From positions 1 to 64,000 of the forward strand of contig NZ_JANIFJ010000006.1 in NCBI RefSeq assembly GCF_024519155.1: a stretch of DNA of 64,000 nucleotides, written 5' to 3'. A program made the position numbers and the translations under genes. Every line of letters begins with the position of its first letter. The first letter of the stretch is position 1. The notes below the pieces were generated by a model. It did no database searches. It saw only the letters and a list, made by a program, of their open reading frames with translations, and was not told where the DNA came from. Of the stretch, positions 1 through 12,854 are shown piece by piece. Source of the stretch: Mangrovibrevibacter kandeliae (lineage in GTDB: Bacteria; Pseudomonadota; Alphaproteobacteria; Rhizobiales; Rhizobiaceae).

Positions 1-107
1 TGCTCCCTATCAGGGCCGTGGAAGACCACCACGTCGATAGGCCGGGGGTGGACGTGCAGCAATGCATGAAGCTGACCGGTACTAATCGCCCGATCGACTT
101 GATCATT
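1..107 (+). rRNA. rrl: 23S ribosomal RNA, 3' end (partial)
   Basis: The first ~107 bases match the conserved 3' terminus of bacterial 23S rRNA, including the stretches GAAGACCACCACGT, GATAGGCCGGG and ACCGGTACTAAT. The gene starts left of the window. The exact 3' end is uncertain by several bases. A 5S gene follows on the same strand, so this is the tail of an rrn operon. Confidence 0.95.
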
Positions 108-490
108 CTCATTCGCCAATGTTCATCGGCTGAGCCGATGACCATTGTCTCATTCTTCTTTCTTTGGCTTCAGTCGCCAGCGCCCGCCTCCGCGGGCTCG
201 GCTCGGCGCCAATGTTCATCACCCCGCGACAGCGCACGCTGTCGTCGGGTCGGCGCGACAGGCGGTTCAAACGAACCGCCGAGAGCGCCCCGGAGCCGAA
301 CAGCGCTCCAGAGCAGCGAACATCGTCTCATTCTTCTCCTCGCAATCGCGCCCCGCGCGATTGCGAGACGGCGCGACAGTGGGATCGCACTGCGATCCCG
401 CGAGAGCGCCCCGGAGCCGGACAGCGCTCCTCCTGCCGCGACGGCCCTTGCCCTCGCGCCGAACCAGCTTCTCGAACGCTTGCGATTGGC
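108..490 (+). other. 23S-5S internal transcribed spacer rich in hairpins
   Basis: This ~380-base spacer between 23S and 5S contains no gene. It is a chain of perfect inverted repeats: 124-140 (CATCGGC/GCCGATG), 227-244 (CGACAGCG/CGCTGTCG), 261-280 (GGCGGTTC/GAACCGCC), 341-365 (CGCAATCGCG/CGCGATTGCG) and 381-399 (GGGATCG/CGATCCC). The phrase GCCAATGTTCATC occurs near 115 and 209, and TCTCATTCTTCT near 149 and 326, so the spacer seems to have grown by partial duplication. It is probably processed during rRNA maturation. Confidence 0.7.
251..430 (+). repeat. Two copies of a ~60-base hairpin module in the rRNA spacer
   Basis: Copy 1 (251-309) and copy 2 (369-430) both begin CGGCGCGACA and end with GAGAGCGCCCCGGAGCCG, one variable base, then ACAGCGCTCC. 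The stem between these shared flanks differs: GGCGGTTC/GAACCGCC in copy 1, GGGATCG/CGATCCC in copy 2. Each stem is self-complementary. This fits duplication followed by paired changes that keep a structure. Confidence 0.7.
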
Positions 491-610
491 CGACCTGGTG
501 GTAACAGCGGGGCGGCCGCACCCGATCCCATTCCGAACTCGGCCGTGAAACGCCCCAGCGCCCATGATACTTCGTCTCAAGACGCGGGAAAGTCGGTCGC
601 TGCCAGGTCT
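491..610 (+). rRNA. rrf: 5S ribosomal RNA
   Basis: The ~120-base segment has the 5S signature: 5' GACCTGG pairing with 3' CCAGGTC, the central GATCCCATTCCGAACTCGG loop, and GTGAAACGCCCCAGCGCC. Ends are set from the terminal stem and may be off by 1-3 bases. No tRNA-fMet follows, although many alphaproteobacterial rrn operons end with one. Confidence 0.93.
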
Positions 611-794
611 GCCAATCGCAAGCCCGCTTCTCTCCAAACCAACACCCCACACCCCCACACAAAACACCGCGCGATGCCGTGTTGTCTTCACGCAGCAGAG
701 CGCACGAGGCAGCGTCAACGCGCCCATCCGCACGCACGCCGGCCGCGCCGATGCATGCCGCACGCTTGCCCGCCCGCCGCAGCGGGCCAGCCCG

Positions 795-945
795 CCGCGA
801 TGGCCGGCCATCTCCGCAGACGCGCGCCTCACGCGGCCCGCTTGCCGCAATGACAGGCAGACACCTCCGCAGACGCGCGCCTCACGCCGCGCGCCCGCCG
901 CAATGGCAGGCCAGTCATCTCCGCAGACGCGCGCCTCACGCCGCG
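795..945. repeat. Imperfect tandem repeat, ~53-base period, three copies
   Basis: CTCCGCAGACGCGCGCCTCA recurs at about 812, 865 and 919, giving a period near 53 bases with a GC-rich linker (variants of GCCGCRATGGCAGGCC). The stretch 611-1104 otherwise holds no convincing gene: several overlapping frames are open only because of base composition. The repeats lie between the rrn operon and the NTF2-like gene. Confidence 0.65.
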
Positions 946-1104
946 CGGCCACGTGCGGGCCTCCTCGCGTCGCGTCGCAAAGCCCCGACGAGGTTGCCGA
1001 AGGGCACATGCCAGACATGCGCGGCAGCCTCTATCCTCCCGCCTTCCTGCGCGTCATCCCATGCCTGCCACAGGACGGACCGGCTGCAGGCCAAAAGGGA
1101 CGCC

Positions 1105-1503
1105 ATGACCGATCACAACGAGACGACGCAGCTGCTCGAAGCGCTCGAATATCGGCGCGTCGCCGCGCTCGTCGCCGGTGACGGCGCTGCGCTGGATCTC
1201 CTGCTGCACGATGGCCTGGTCTTCAGCCATACGGACGGACGCGTCGACGACAAGCCGGCTTATCTGGCAAGGATACGGTCGGGTGCCGTTCGCTACTTCG
1301 ATGCCGTCCATGTCGTGCGGCAGGTGCGCGTCGTCTCCGATGCGGCGGTGGTTCTGGCGCATCTGACCATGCGCGCGGAGCTCGCGGATGGTCCGCGGCA
1401 GCTGAACGTCGTCACGCTCACAGTCTGGGCGCACGCCGAGGGGCGGTGGCAGATGATGGCGCACCAGCCGACCGTGGTCGACGTCCGACCCGATGACGCG
1501 TGA
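1105..1503 (+). CDS. NTF2-like / DUF4440 family protein
   Basis: A 132-residue protein beginning MTDHNETTQLLEALEYRRV. Its layout (an N-terminal helix, a buried LLHDGLVFSHTDGR segment, then alternating strands ending WQMMAHQPTVV) is that of the SnoaL/DUF4440 branch of the NTF2-like cone fold. Such proteins are small cytosolic enzymes or ligand binders and the fold alone does not give the substrate. ATG at 1105 is chosen because AAGGGA lies 4 bases upstream; the frame stays open to 679, but that part lies in low-complexity repeat sequence. A strong hairpin lies 15 bases after the stop. No partner gene is evident. Confidence 0.8.
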   Translation: MTDHNETTQLLEALEYRRVAALVAGDGAALDLLLHDGLVFSHTDGRVDDKPAYLARIRSGAVRYFDAVHVVRQVRVVSDAAVVLAHLTMRAELADGPRQLNVVTLTVWAHAEGRWQMMAHQPTVVDVRPDDA

Positions 1504-1517
1504 AGTGTGGGACGTTC

Positions 1518-1546
1518 TCGTCGGATCGAAGCCCTCGATCCGACGA
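1518..1546 (+). terminator. Strong 12-bp hairpin after the NTF2-like gene
   Basis: TCGTCGGATCGA (1518-1529) and TCGATCCGACGA (1535-1546) form a perfect 12-bp stem with loop AGCCC. It starts 15 bases after the stop codon. No T-run follows, so it may protect or trim a 3' end, or be an operator, instead of acting as a classical intrinsic terminator. Confidence 0.45.
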
Positions 1547-1674
1547 CGGCGCAGTGGAAGTGCGGTGCGCCAGTCCCGCTGCCTGCGGCCTGTGCAGGTC
1601 GATGACCTGCATGGATTGACGGCAGTTCGCTTCGGTGATCGTATCGATCGCGGCGTGTGCCCGGAGATCCGACC

Positions 1675-3180
1675 ATGGCAGAGGACAGAAGCATCGCGTA
1701 CCGCACGGCCGAGGCCGGCTACTTCGAGAAGCGCGGCCTGAAGGCCTATGCCGGCGTCTGGTCGCTCTGGGCGCTCGGCGTCGGGGCGGTCATCTCCGGC
1801 CACTATTCCGGCTGGAATCTCGGGCTCGCCTCGGGTGGCTGGGGCGGCCTCTTCATCGCAACCGTGCTGATCGCGATCATGTATCTCGGCCTCACCTTCT
1901 CGATCGCGGAGATGTCCCCGGCGCTGCCGCACACCGGCGCGGCCTACTCCTTCGCCCGCACCGCGATGGGACCGTGGGGCGGCTTCGTCACGGGCCTCTG
2001 CGAGAACGTCGAGTACGTGCTGACGCCCGCCGTCATCGTCTTCTTCATCGGCTCCTATCTCGGCGCCATTTTCGAGACACCCGCCGCGTTCCAGCCGGTC
2101 TGGTGGGTGCTCGGCTACGTCCTCTTCGTCGGGCTCAACATCATCGGCGTCGAGCTGTCGTTCAAGGTGACGGTGGTGGTGACGCTGATGGCGCTCGCCG
2201 TCCTCGTGATCTTCTGGATCTCGGCCTTTCCGTCGATCGACTTCGCCGCCAACGCTCTGAACATCGGCGCGGACGGGGCGCCGCTGCCCGGCGGCCACGG
2301 GCCGTTCCTGCCCTTCGGCATCACCGGCATCTTCACCGCGCTGCCCTTTGCGGTGTGGCTGTTCCTGGCGATCGAACAGCTGCCGCTCGCGGCCGAGGAG
2401 TCGGTCGATCCGAAGCGCGACATGCCCCGGGGCATCATCCTCGGCATGGCGACGCTGATCCTCTCCGCCTTCATGATCCTGTTCCTCAACCCGTCGTTGC
2501 CGGGCGTCGGTTCGGCCGAGCTCGGCGCATCCGGCGAGCCGCTGCTCGACGGCTTCAAGGCGATCTACGGCGAGGGGCTCGCCAAGCTCCTCGCCTTCGT
2601 CGCCATCATCGGCCTCGTCGCCTCCTTCCACACGATCATCTTCGCGCAGGGGCGGCAGATCTACTCGCTGTCGCGCGCCGGCTACTTCCCGCCGGCCCTC
2701 TCGGTCACGCACGACACGCGCAAGACGCCGCACGTGGCGATGATCGTCGGGGCGCTGGTGGGCCTTGCGATCATGCTCGTCCTCTTCGTCGGCCTCGGCG
2801 CCGAGGCCGGCTCGGCGGTGATCGGCGGCACGCTCCTCAACATGGCGGTGTTCGGGGCGATGTGCTCCTACATCGCGCAGGCCGCCTCCTTCATCCTCCT
2901 GCGGAGGAACAAGGCGCACATCGCGCGACCCTTCCGCAGCCCCTTCGGCGTCCCGGGCGCGGCGGTGACCATCGTGATCGCCGTGGTGACGCTGGTGTTC
3001 CAGCTGTCCGACCCAACCTACCGGGTGGGCGTCGTCGGCGTCGCGATCTGGTTCGCGCTCGGCATCGCCTATTTCGCACTCGTGGGACGCCACCGGCTGA
3101 TCCTGTCGCCGGAGGAGGAGTTCGCGCTGGAGCATGCGGAGAAGCGCGAGGGGATCGTCGGCGGCCCTGCGACGGCCTGA
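1675..3180 (+). CDS. eat: Ethanolamine permease (APC superfamily)
   Basis: A 501-residue polytopic membrane protein of the amino acid-polyamine-organocation superfamily. The N-terminus (LKAYAGVWSLWALGVGAVISGHYSGWN) and the GLAFSGG-like segment LGLASGGWGG are typical of the ethanolamine permease group (TIGR00908 type). About twelve hydrophobic helices are visible, and it ends in a charged cytoplasmic tail. It would import ethanolamine as a nitrogen or carbon source. ATG at 1675 is preferred over a GTG at 1657 because GGAG lies about 10 bases upstream. No ethanolamine ammonia-lyase genes are in the window, so substrate specificity rests on family resemblance. Confidence 0.85.
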   Translation: MAEDRSIAYRTAEAGYFEKRGLKAYAGVWSLWALGVGAVISGHYSGWNLGLASGGWGGLFIATVLIAIMYLGLTFSIAEMSPALPHTGAAYSFARTAMGPWGGFVTGLCENVEYVLTPAVIVFFIGSYLGAIFETPAAFQPVWWVLGYVLFVGLNIIGVELSFKVTVVVTLMALAVLVIFWISAFPSIDFAANALNIGADGAPLPGGHGPFLPFGITGIFTALPFAVWLFLAIEQLPLAAEESVDPKRDMPRGIILGMATLILSAFMILFLNPSLPGVGSAELGASGEPLLDGFKAIYGEGLAKLLAFVAIIGLVASFHTIIFAQGRQIYSLSRAGYFPPALSVTHDTRKTPHVAMIVGALVGLAIMLVLFVGLGAEAGSAVIGGTLLNMAVFGAMCSYIAQAASFILLRRNKAHIARPFRSPFGVPGAAVTIVIAVVTLVFQLSDPTYRVGVVGVAIWFALGIAYFALVGRHRLILSPEEEFALEHAEKREGIVGGPATA

Positions 3181-3226
3181 CGGTCTCGCGCGGCGCGCGG
3201 CCGTCCGGTCGGGTCTTCGTCATGCG

Positions 3227-3982
3227 CTACGGCGTGATCGAGCGCCCGCCGGAGACGTCGAGGATGGCGCCGGTGGAATAGGCGGCCGCGTCCGAGGCGA
3301 GCCACAGGATCGCCTCCGCCACCTCCTCGGCAGTCCCGGCGCGCCGCATCGGCAAGGTGCCGGCGATCTCGGCAACCCGGCCGGGCTCGCCGCCGCTCGC
3401 ATGAATCTCGGTGTCGATGATCCCCGGCCGCACGGCGGTCACCCGAATGGCCTCGTCCGCGACCTCCCGGGCAAGGCCGACCGTGAAGCTGTCGATGGCG
3501 CCCTTGGCTGCGGCATATTCGATCCGCCCGCCCGGCGCCCCGAGCTTGGCCGCGGCGGAGGAGAGGTTGACGATGGCACCGCCGGCACCGCCGCGGCTGC
3601 GCGCCATGCGCCGCACCGCCTCGCGGGCGCAGAGGAGGCTGCCCGTGACGTTGATGCGCATGACGCGCTCGATGCGCGCCGCGCTCATGTCGGCGAGGAC
3701 GCCGGGGGCGTCGACGACGCCGGCATTGTTGACGAGGACGGCCAGCGGGCCGAGGCGATCGGCCGCCTCGAACAGCGCCACGACGTCGGCCTCGACGCCG
3801 ACGTCGCCCGCGACCGCGAGGCCGCGACCGCCCGCCGCTTCCACCTCGGCAACGACGGCGGCGGCCGCTTGCGCGTCGCTCCGGTAGCCGACGACGACGT
3901 CGTAGCCCCTCCGGGCCGCCAGACGGGCGGTCGCCGCCCCAATGCCGCGCGAGCCGCCGGTGACGAGCATGATGGGGCGCAT
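3227..3982 (-). CDS. SDR family NAD(P)-dependent oxidoreductase
   Basis: A 251-residue classical short-chain dehydrogenase. The dinucleotide motif TGGSRGIG is near residue 8, NNAG follows near residue 80, and the catalytic pair is YAAAK with an upstream NLSSAAAK serine. It ends DVSGGRSITP, typical of FabG-like enzymes. Start ATG 3982 has AGGAG 8 bases upstream. It lies downstream of sucB on the same strand, 97 bases away with a hairpin between them, so it may be read through from the TCA operon or have its own promoter. The substrate is unknown. It converges on the permease gene, leaving 46 bases between stops. Confidence 0.85.
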   Translation of the reverse strand: MRPIMLVTGGSRGIGAATARLAARRGYDVVVGYRSDAQAAAAVVAEVEAAGGRGLAVAGDVGVEADVVALFEAADRLGPLAVLVNNAGVVDAPGVLADMSAARIERVMRINVTGSLLCAREAVRRMARSRGGAGGAIVNLSSAAAKLGAPGGRIEYAAAKGAIDSFTVGLAREVADEAIRVTAVRPGIIDTEIHASGGEPGRVAEIAGTLPMRRAGTAEEVAEAILWLASDAAAYSTGAILDVSGGRSITP

Positions 3983-4014
3983 GGCCGATCTCCTGGAGAT
4001 GGGTGGAAACGACA

Positions 4015-4045
4015 CCGCCCGCGGATCGTGTCGATGCGCGGGCGG
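4015..4045 (-). terminator. Hairpin downstream of sucB
   Basis: CCGCCCGCG (4015-4023) pairs with CGCGGGCGG (4037-4045), and the loop contains ATCG/CGAT. It lies 35 bases after the sucB stop on the minus strand and is followed in that direction by a weak T-containing stretch (GTCGTTTCC). It is a plausible end for the mdh-suc transcript, though without a strong U-run. Confidence 0.4.
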
Positions 4046-4079
4046 CCGGGATCGCTGACTTCGCCCGAAGGCGTCGGGG

Positions 4080-5378
4080 TCAGAGGTCGAGGACGAGGCG
4101 CTCCGGATCCTCCAGGCTGTCCTTGACCCGCACCAGGAAGGTCACGGCCTCCTTGCCGTCGACGATGCGGTGGTCGTAGGAGAGCGCCAAATACATCATC
4201 GGGCGGATCACCACCTGGCCCCCGATCGCCATCGGCCGCTCCTGGATCTTGTGCATGCCGAGGATGCCGGACTGCGGGGCGTTGATGATCGGGGTCGACA
4301 TCAAGGAGCCGTAGACGCCGCCATTGGTGATGGTGAAGGTGCCGCCCTGCATGTCCGACATCGCGAGCTTTCCGTCACGGGCTGCGAGCGCCAGGCGCGA
4401 CAGCTCCTTCTCGACCTCGGCGATGGTCATCTGGTCGGCGTCGCGGATCACCGGGACGACGAGGCCCTTGTCGGTGCCGACGGCCATGCCGATGTGGCAG
4501 AAGTTCTTGTAGACGATGTCGGTGCCGTCGATCTCGGCATTGACCGCCGGGATCTCCTTCAGCGCGTGGCAGACGGCCTTGGTGAAGAAGCCCATGAAGC
4601 CGAGCTTGACCCCGTGCTTCTTCTCGAAGAGGTCCTTGTACTTCTTGCGCAGGTCCATCACCGCGCTCATGTCCACCTCGTTGAAGGTGGTCAGCATGGC
4701 GGCCGTGTCCTGCGCGTCCTTGAGGCGCTTGGCGATGGTCTGGCGCAGGCGGGTCATCTTCACCCGCTCCTCGCGGGCCGCATCGCCCGCAGACGAAGGC
4801 GCGCGTGCCACCTGCGGCGCCGACTTCTCCTGCGGGCTCGACGGGGCGCCGCGGGCGACGGCGGCGAGGACGTCGCCCTTCAGCACCTGGCCACGCTTGC
4901 CCGAGCCTTCGACGTCGCCGTCGGCCAGACCCTTCTCGGTCATCAGCTTCTGCGCCGAGGGCGCCGCCGGCATCGCGCCGCCGGACGGGGCTTCCGCCTT
5001 GGCCGGGGCCGTGCCGTTGCTACCGTAGCCGGCCGAGGCCGCCGCGGCGGTCTCCTCGCGGGCGCTCTGCTGGGCGGTGGAGGCGGCGGCCGAGGCGGAG
5101 GCCGAGGCCTGCGGCTTGGCGGCGCCGGCGCCGGACCCGGCGCCCTCGCCGATGGTGCCGAGCACGGCGCCCGGCTCCACCGTCTCGCCCTCCTTGAAGG
5201 CGACCTCCTGCAGCACGCCGGCGGCGGGTGCGGGGACCTCGACGGTCACCTTGTCGGTCTCGAGCTCGGCGATCGTCTCGTCCTGCTCGACCCGGTCGCC
5301 CGGCTTCTTGAACCACTGGCCGATCGTGGCCTCGGTGACGGATTCGCCGAGCGTCGGAACTTTGATTTCGGTGGCCAT
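4080..5378 (-). CDS. sucB: Dihydrolipoamide succinyltransferase, E2 of 2-oxoglutarate dehydrogenase
   Basis: A 432-residue E2 component. Residues 1-77 form the lipoyl domain, with the lipoylated lysine at K43 in [11 protein letters not shown]. An Ala/Pro-rich linker follows, then a peripheral subunit-binding domain around 135-170 ([10 protein letters not shown]...GQVLKGDVL). The catalytic acetyltransferase domain ends in [12 protein letters not shown], placing the active-site His at 403 and Asp at 407. It transfers succinyl from E2-bound lipoamide to CoA in the 2-oxoglutarate dehydrogenase complex. It is the last of sucC-sucD-sucA-sucB. No lipoamide dehydrogenase gene follows in this window, so E3 must be encoded elsewhere. 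Confidence 0.97.
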   Translation of the reverse strand: MATEIKVPTLGESVTEATIGQWFKKPGDRVEQDETIAELETDKVTVEVPAPAAGVLQEVAFKEGETVEPGAVLGTIGEGAGSGAGAAKPQASASASAAASTAQQSAREETAAAASAGYGSNGTAPAKAEAPSGGAMPAAPSAQKLMTEKGLADGDVEGSGKRGQVLKGDVLAAVARGAPSSPQEKSAPQVARAPSSAGDAAREERVKMTRLRQTIAKRLKDAQDTAAMLTTFNEVDMSAVMDLRKKYKDLFEKKHGVKLGFMGFFTKAVCHALKEIPAVNAEIDGTDIVYKNFCHIGMAVGTDKGLVVPVIRDADQMTIAEVEKELSRLALAARDGKLAMSDMQGGTFTITNGGVYGSLMSTPIINAPQSGILGMHKIQERPMAIGGQVVIRPMMYLALSYDHRIVDGKEAVTFLVRVKDSLEDPERLVLDL

Positions 5379-5443
5379 CTGTTGCGTCTGTCCGTGTCGC
5401 GTGGGCCGGCGAAGCCGGCGGAAGGGAGAGAGGGAGCCCGGCG

Positions 5444-8431
<2,988 letters not shown>

Positions 8432-8536
8432 CTGGGGTCTTGCGGCGCCACGTGCGGGTCGCCGCCTCCGTATGAGTGTCGACGAGGGCGCCGCGCCCCC
8501 GCCAGTGTGCGTGTTGCCGCTCGAAGGCGGCGCGCC

Positions 8537-9445
8537 TCAGCCCTTCAGGACCTCGACGAGCGTCTTGCCGAGCTGGGCCGGCGAGGGCGACACGCGGATG
8601 CCCGCCGCCTCCATCGCCGCGATCTTGTCCTCGGCGCCGCCGGTGCCGCCCGACACGACCGCGCCGGCATGGCCCATGGTGCGGCCCTTGGGCGCCGTGC
8701 GACCGGCGATGAAGCCAACCATCGGCTTCTTGCGGCCCTTGGCGGCTTCGTCCTTGAGGAACTGCGCCGCCGCTTCTTCGGCCGAGCCGCCGATCTCGCC
8801 GATCATGATGATCGACTTGGTCGCCTCGTCGGCGAGGAACATCTCGAGGACGTCGATGAACTCGGTGCCCTTGACCGGATCGCCGCCGATGCCGACCGCG
8901 GTGGTCTGGCCGAGGCCCTCGTTCGAGGTCTGGAAGACCGCCTCATATGTAAGCGTTCCAGAGCGCGATACGATGCCGACATTGCCCTTCTTGAAGATCG
9001 AGCCGGGCATGATGCCGATCTTGCACTCTTCCGGCGTCAGGACGCCGGGGCAGTTCGGGCCGAGGAGGCGCGACTTCGAGCGGTCGAGCTTGGCCTTGAC
9101 GCGGACCATGTCGAGCACCGGGATGCCTTCGGTGATGCAGACGATGAGGCCGATCTCGGCGTCGATCGCCTCCTCGATCGCGGCGGCGGCGCCCGCCGGC
9201 GGCACGTAGATCACGCTGGCGTCGGCGCCGGTGCGGTCCTTGGCCTCGGCGACCGAGGTGTAGATCGGCAGCGCGGCGGCGCCGTCGAGGCCGCTCGTCC
9301 AGGTCTCGCCCCCCTTCTTCGGGTGGACGCCCGCGACCATCTGCGTGCCGTAGTAGGCGAGCGCCTGCTCGGTGTGGAAGGTGCCGGTCTTGCCGGTCAG
9401 GCCCTGCACGATGACCTTGGTGTTCTTGTCGACGAGAATGGACAT
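8537..9445 (-). CDS. sucD: Succinyl-CoA synthetase (succinate-CoA ligase) alpha subunit
   Basis: A 302-residue alpha subunit. The CoA-binding Rossmann region starts [14 protein letters not shown]. The phosphorylated histidine is H259, in [20 protein letters not shown] and [12 protein letters not shown] are also conserved. With SucC it makes nucleoside triphosphate and succinate from succinyl-CoA. Normally it directly follows sucC; here the two are separated by a toxin-antitoxin pair, with only 35 bases between the toxin stop and this start. ATG 9445 restores the conserved start [18 protein letters not shown]. Expression may therefore depend on read-through across vapBC. Confidence 0.97.
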   Translation of the reverse strand: MSILVDKNTKVIVQGLTGKTGTFHTEQALAYYGTQMVAGVHPKKGGETWTSGLDGAAALPIYTSVAEAKDRTGADASVIYVPPAGAAAAIEEAIDAEIGLIVCITEGIPVLDMVRVKAKLDRSKSRLLGPNCPGVLTPEECKIGIMPGSIFKKGNVGIVSRSGTLTYEAVFQTSNEGLGQTTAVGIGGDPVKGTEFIDVLEMFLADEATKSIIMIGEIGGSAEEAAAQFLKDEAAKGRKKPMVGFIAGRTAPKGRTMGHAGAVVSGGTGGAEDKIAAMEAAGIRVSPSPAQLGKTLVEVLKG

Positions 9446-9480
9446 GGGATCGCTCCGGCTTCGCTCGGCCCTGGCAGCCG

Positions 9481-9900
9481 CTACTTGAATGGATTGATGA
9501 CGCGGACCGAGCCGTAGCTCTGCCCGTGGCTGAGGTCTTCGGTGTACACCGTGTGGGCGCCGAGCCGTTCGGCTGCCGCGAGAATGGCTCCGTCCCAGTA
9601 GGAAATCTGGTAGCGGCGGGAGAGGGCGACTCCCGACCTCACCACCTCGGCATCGACGGGCTGGCAAGGCTTCCTGGCCAGCACGCGGACCCATTCGGCG
9701 GCGCGCTCGGCCGTCAGTGGCGGTGTCCCCTTCTTCTGGACGTTGACATAGAACTCGGCGAGCACCTGACTGGACGTGCAGTAGTCTTCCATCAGCACGA
9801 TTCTTCGAGCGGTCTCGAAGCGATGCTGCTCGTCCTCCTGACCAAGGGCTGCATAAATGAGGATGTTGGTGTCGAGGAAGACATCAGCGCCAACGGTCAA
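9481..9900 (-). CDS. vapC: PIN-domain ribonuclease toxin, VapC-like
   Basis: About 139 residues with a PIN fold. The acidic catalytic set is visible as D10 in [13 protein letters not shown]49 in [12 protein letters not shown] and D103 in [16 protein letters not shown]; the tail [10 protein letters not shown] adds a further acidic pair. PIN toxins cleave tRNA or other RNA when free of antitoxin. No ATG suits the N-terminus: the family start is best met by TTG at 9900, overlapping the antitoxin by 17 bases, and another TTG at 9951 would overlap by 68. The overlap implies translational coupling. All catalytic acids are present, so it is probably active. It sits inside the sucC-sucD interval. Confidence 0.85.
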   Translation of the reverse strand: MTVGADVFLDTNILIYAALGQEDEQHRFETARRIVLMEDYCTSSQVLAEFYVNVQKKGTPPLTAERAAEWVRVLARKPCQPVDAEVVRSGVALSRRYQISYWDGAILAAAERLGAHTVYTEDLSHGQSYGSVRVINPFK

Positions 9901-10141
9901 AGCGGGGCTCGCCGGAATACGTCTCCTCTCGAGACGGACGCCAGTCGCCAAGGCGACCTTCTGACTCGTCCATCAGCCGCAGCAGCTCCTCGCGCGCCTC
10001 GTCCCGGCCCTTCTCCTCTTCGATCGTGCGGCGCAGAAACTCGCGCACCATCTCGTTGACGCTCGTGCGCCGCATCGCGGCAAGCACGCGCGCCTTGTCG
10101 AGCAAATCGTCGTCGATGGAGAGGGTCAGGTTCTTGGCCAT
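9884..10141 (-). CDS. vapB: Ribbon-helix-helix antitoxin, VapB/DUF6364-like
   Basis: An 85-residue protein whose N-terminus MAKNLTLSIDDDLLDKARVLA gives the DNA-binding beta strand and first helix of a ribbon-helix-helix fold, followed by RTSVNEMVREFLRRT as the second helix. The acidic and aromatic C-terminal tail ([21 protein letters not shown]) would wrap the toxin. Start ATG 10141. It overlaps the downstream PIN toxin, the usual antitoxin-first order. An imperfect inverted repeat just upstream is a likely autoregulatory operator. It is transcribed in the same direction as the surrounding suc genes. Confidence 0.85.
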   Translation of the reverse strand: MAKNLTLSIDDDLLDKARVLAAMRRTSVNEMVREFLRRTIEEEKGRDEAREELLRLMDESEGRLGDWRPSREETYSGEPRFDRWR

Positions 10142-10150
10142 GAGAAGCCT

Positions 10151-10181
10151 ACACGGATTACGTGAAGCACATATCCTGTGT
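10151..10181. promoter_or_regulatory. Probable vapBC operator (inverted repeat)
   Basis: ACACGGAT (10151-10158) and ATCCTGTGT (10173-10181) form an imperfect inverted repeat 10 bases upstream of the antitoxin start. The place and size suit autoregulation by a ribbon-helix-helix antitoxin-toxin complex. The surrounding segment is less GC-rich than the flanking genes and may hold the vapBC promoter. This is inference from position and symmetry. A separate 7-bp hairpin, TGCCGGA/TCCGGCA, lies at 10229-10247 after sucC. Confidence 0.5.
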
Positions 10182-10273
10182 GGATTGGTGGGTCAATGCC
10201 GAGTACAACGGGCCCGCCGTCCGACGCATGCCGGAGTCGTTCCGGCACGCGCGGACAGAATGGCCGGCGGTCC

Positions 10274-11464
<1,191 letters not shown>

Positions 11465-11497
11465 CGGATGTCTCTCAGTTGGCGGGAGCTCGGCATG

Positions 11498-11522
11498 AAA
11501 AAGGGCCGGGTCGCCCCGGCCC
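11498..11522 (-). terminator. Intrinsic terminator between mdh and sucC
   Basis: Read on the minus strand: GGGCCGGG, loop GCGA, CCCGGCCC, then five T residues (plus-strand A-run 11498-11502). The stem is a perfect 8 bp and begins 7 bases after the mdh stop. It is a textbook Rho-independent terminator placed 34 bases upstream of the sucC start. Confidence 0.85.
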
Positions 11523-11528
11523 GTCGGC

Positions 11529-12854
<1,326 letters not shown>

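Noticed and set aside
795-945. Considered the three repeated units as a CRISPR array
   Set aside because: The units are imperfect, directly joined and without unique spacers of constant length; no cas genes are present.
170-1104. Several overlapping open frames in the rRNA spacer, 5S and tandem-repeat region
   Set aside because: They cross rRNA genes and repeats, and their residues are Arg/Ala/Pro-rich with no conserved segment.
10229-10247. Considered the TGCCGGA/TCCGGCA hairpin as the sucC terminator
   Set aside because: The stem is only 7 bp and no T-run follows in the minus direction, so termination is not supported.
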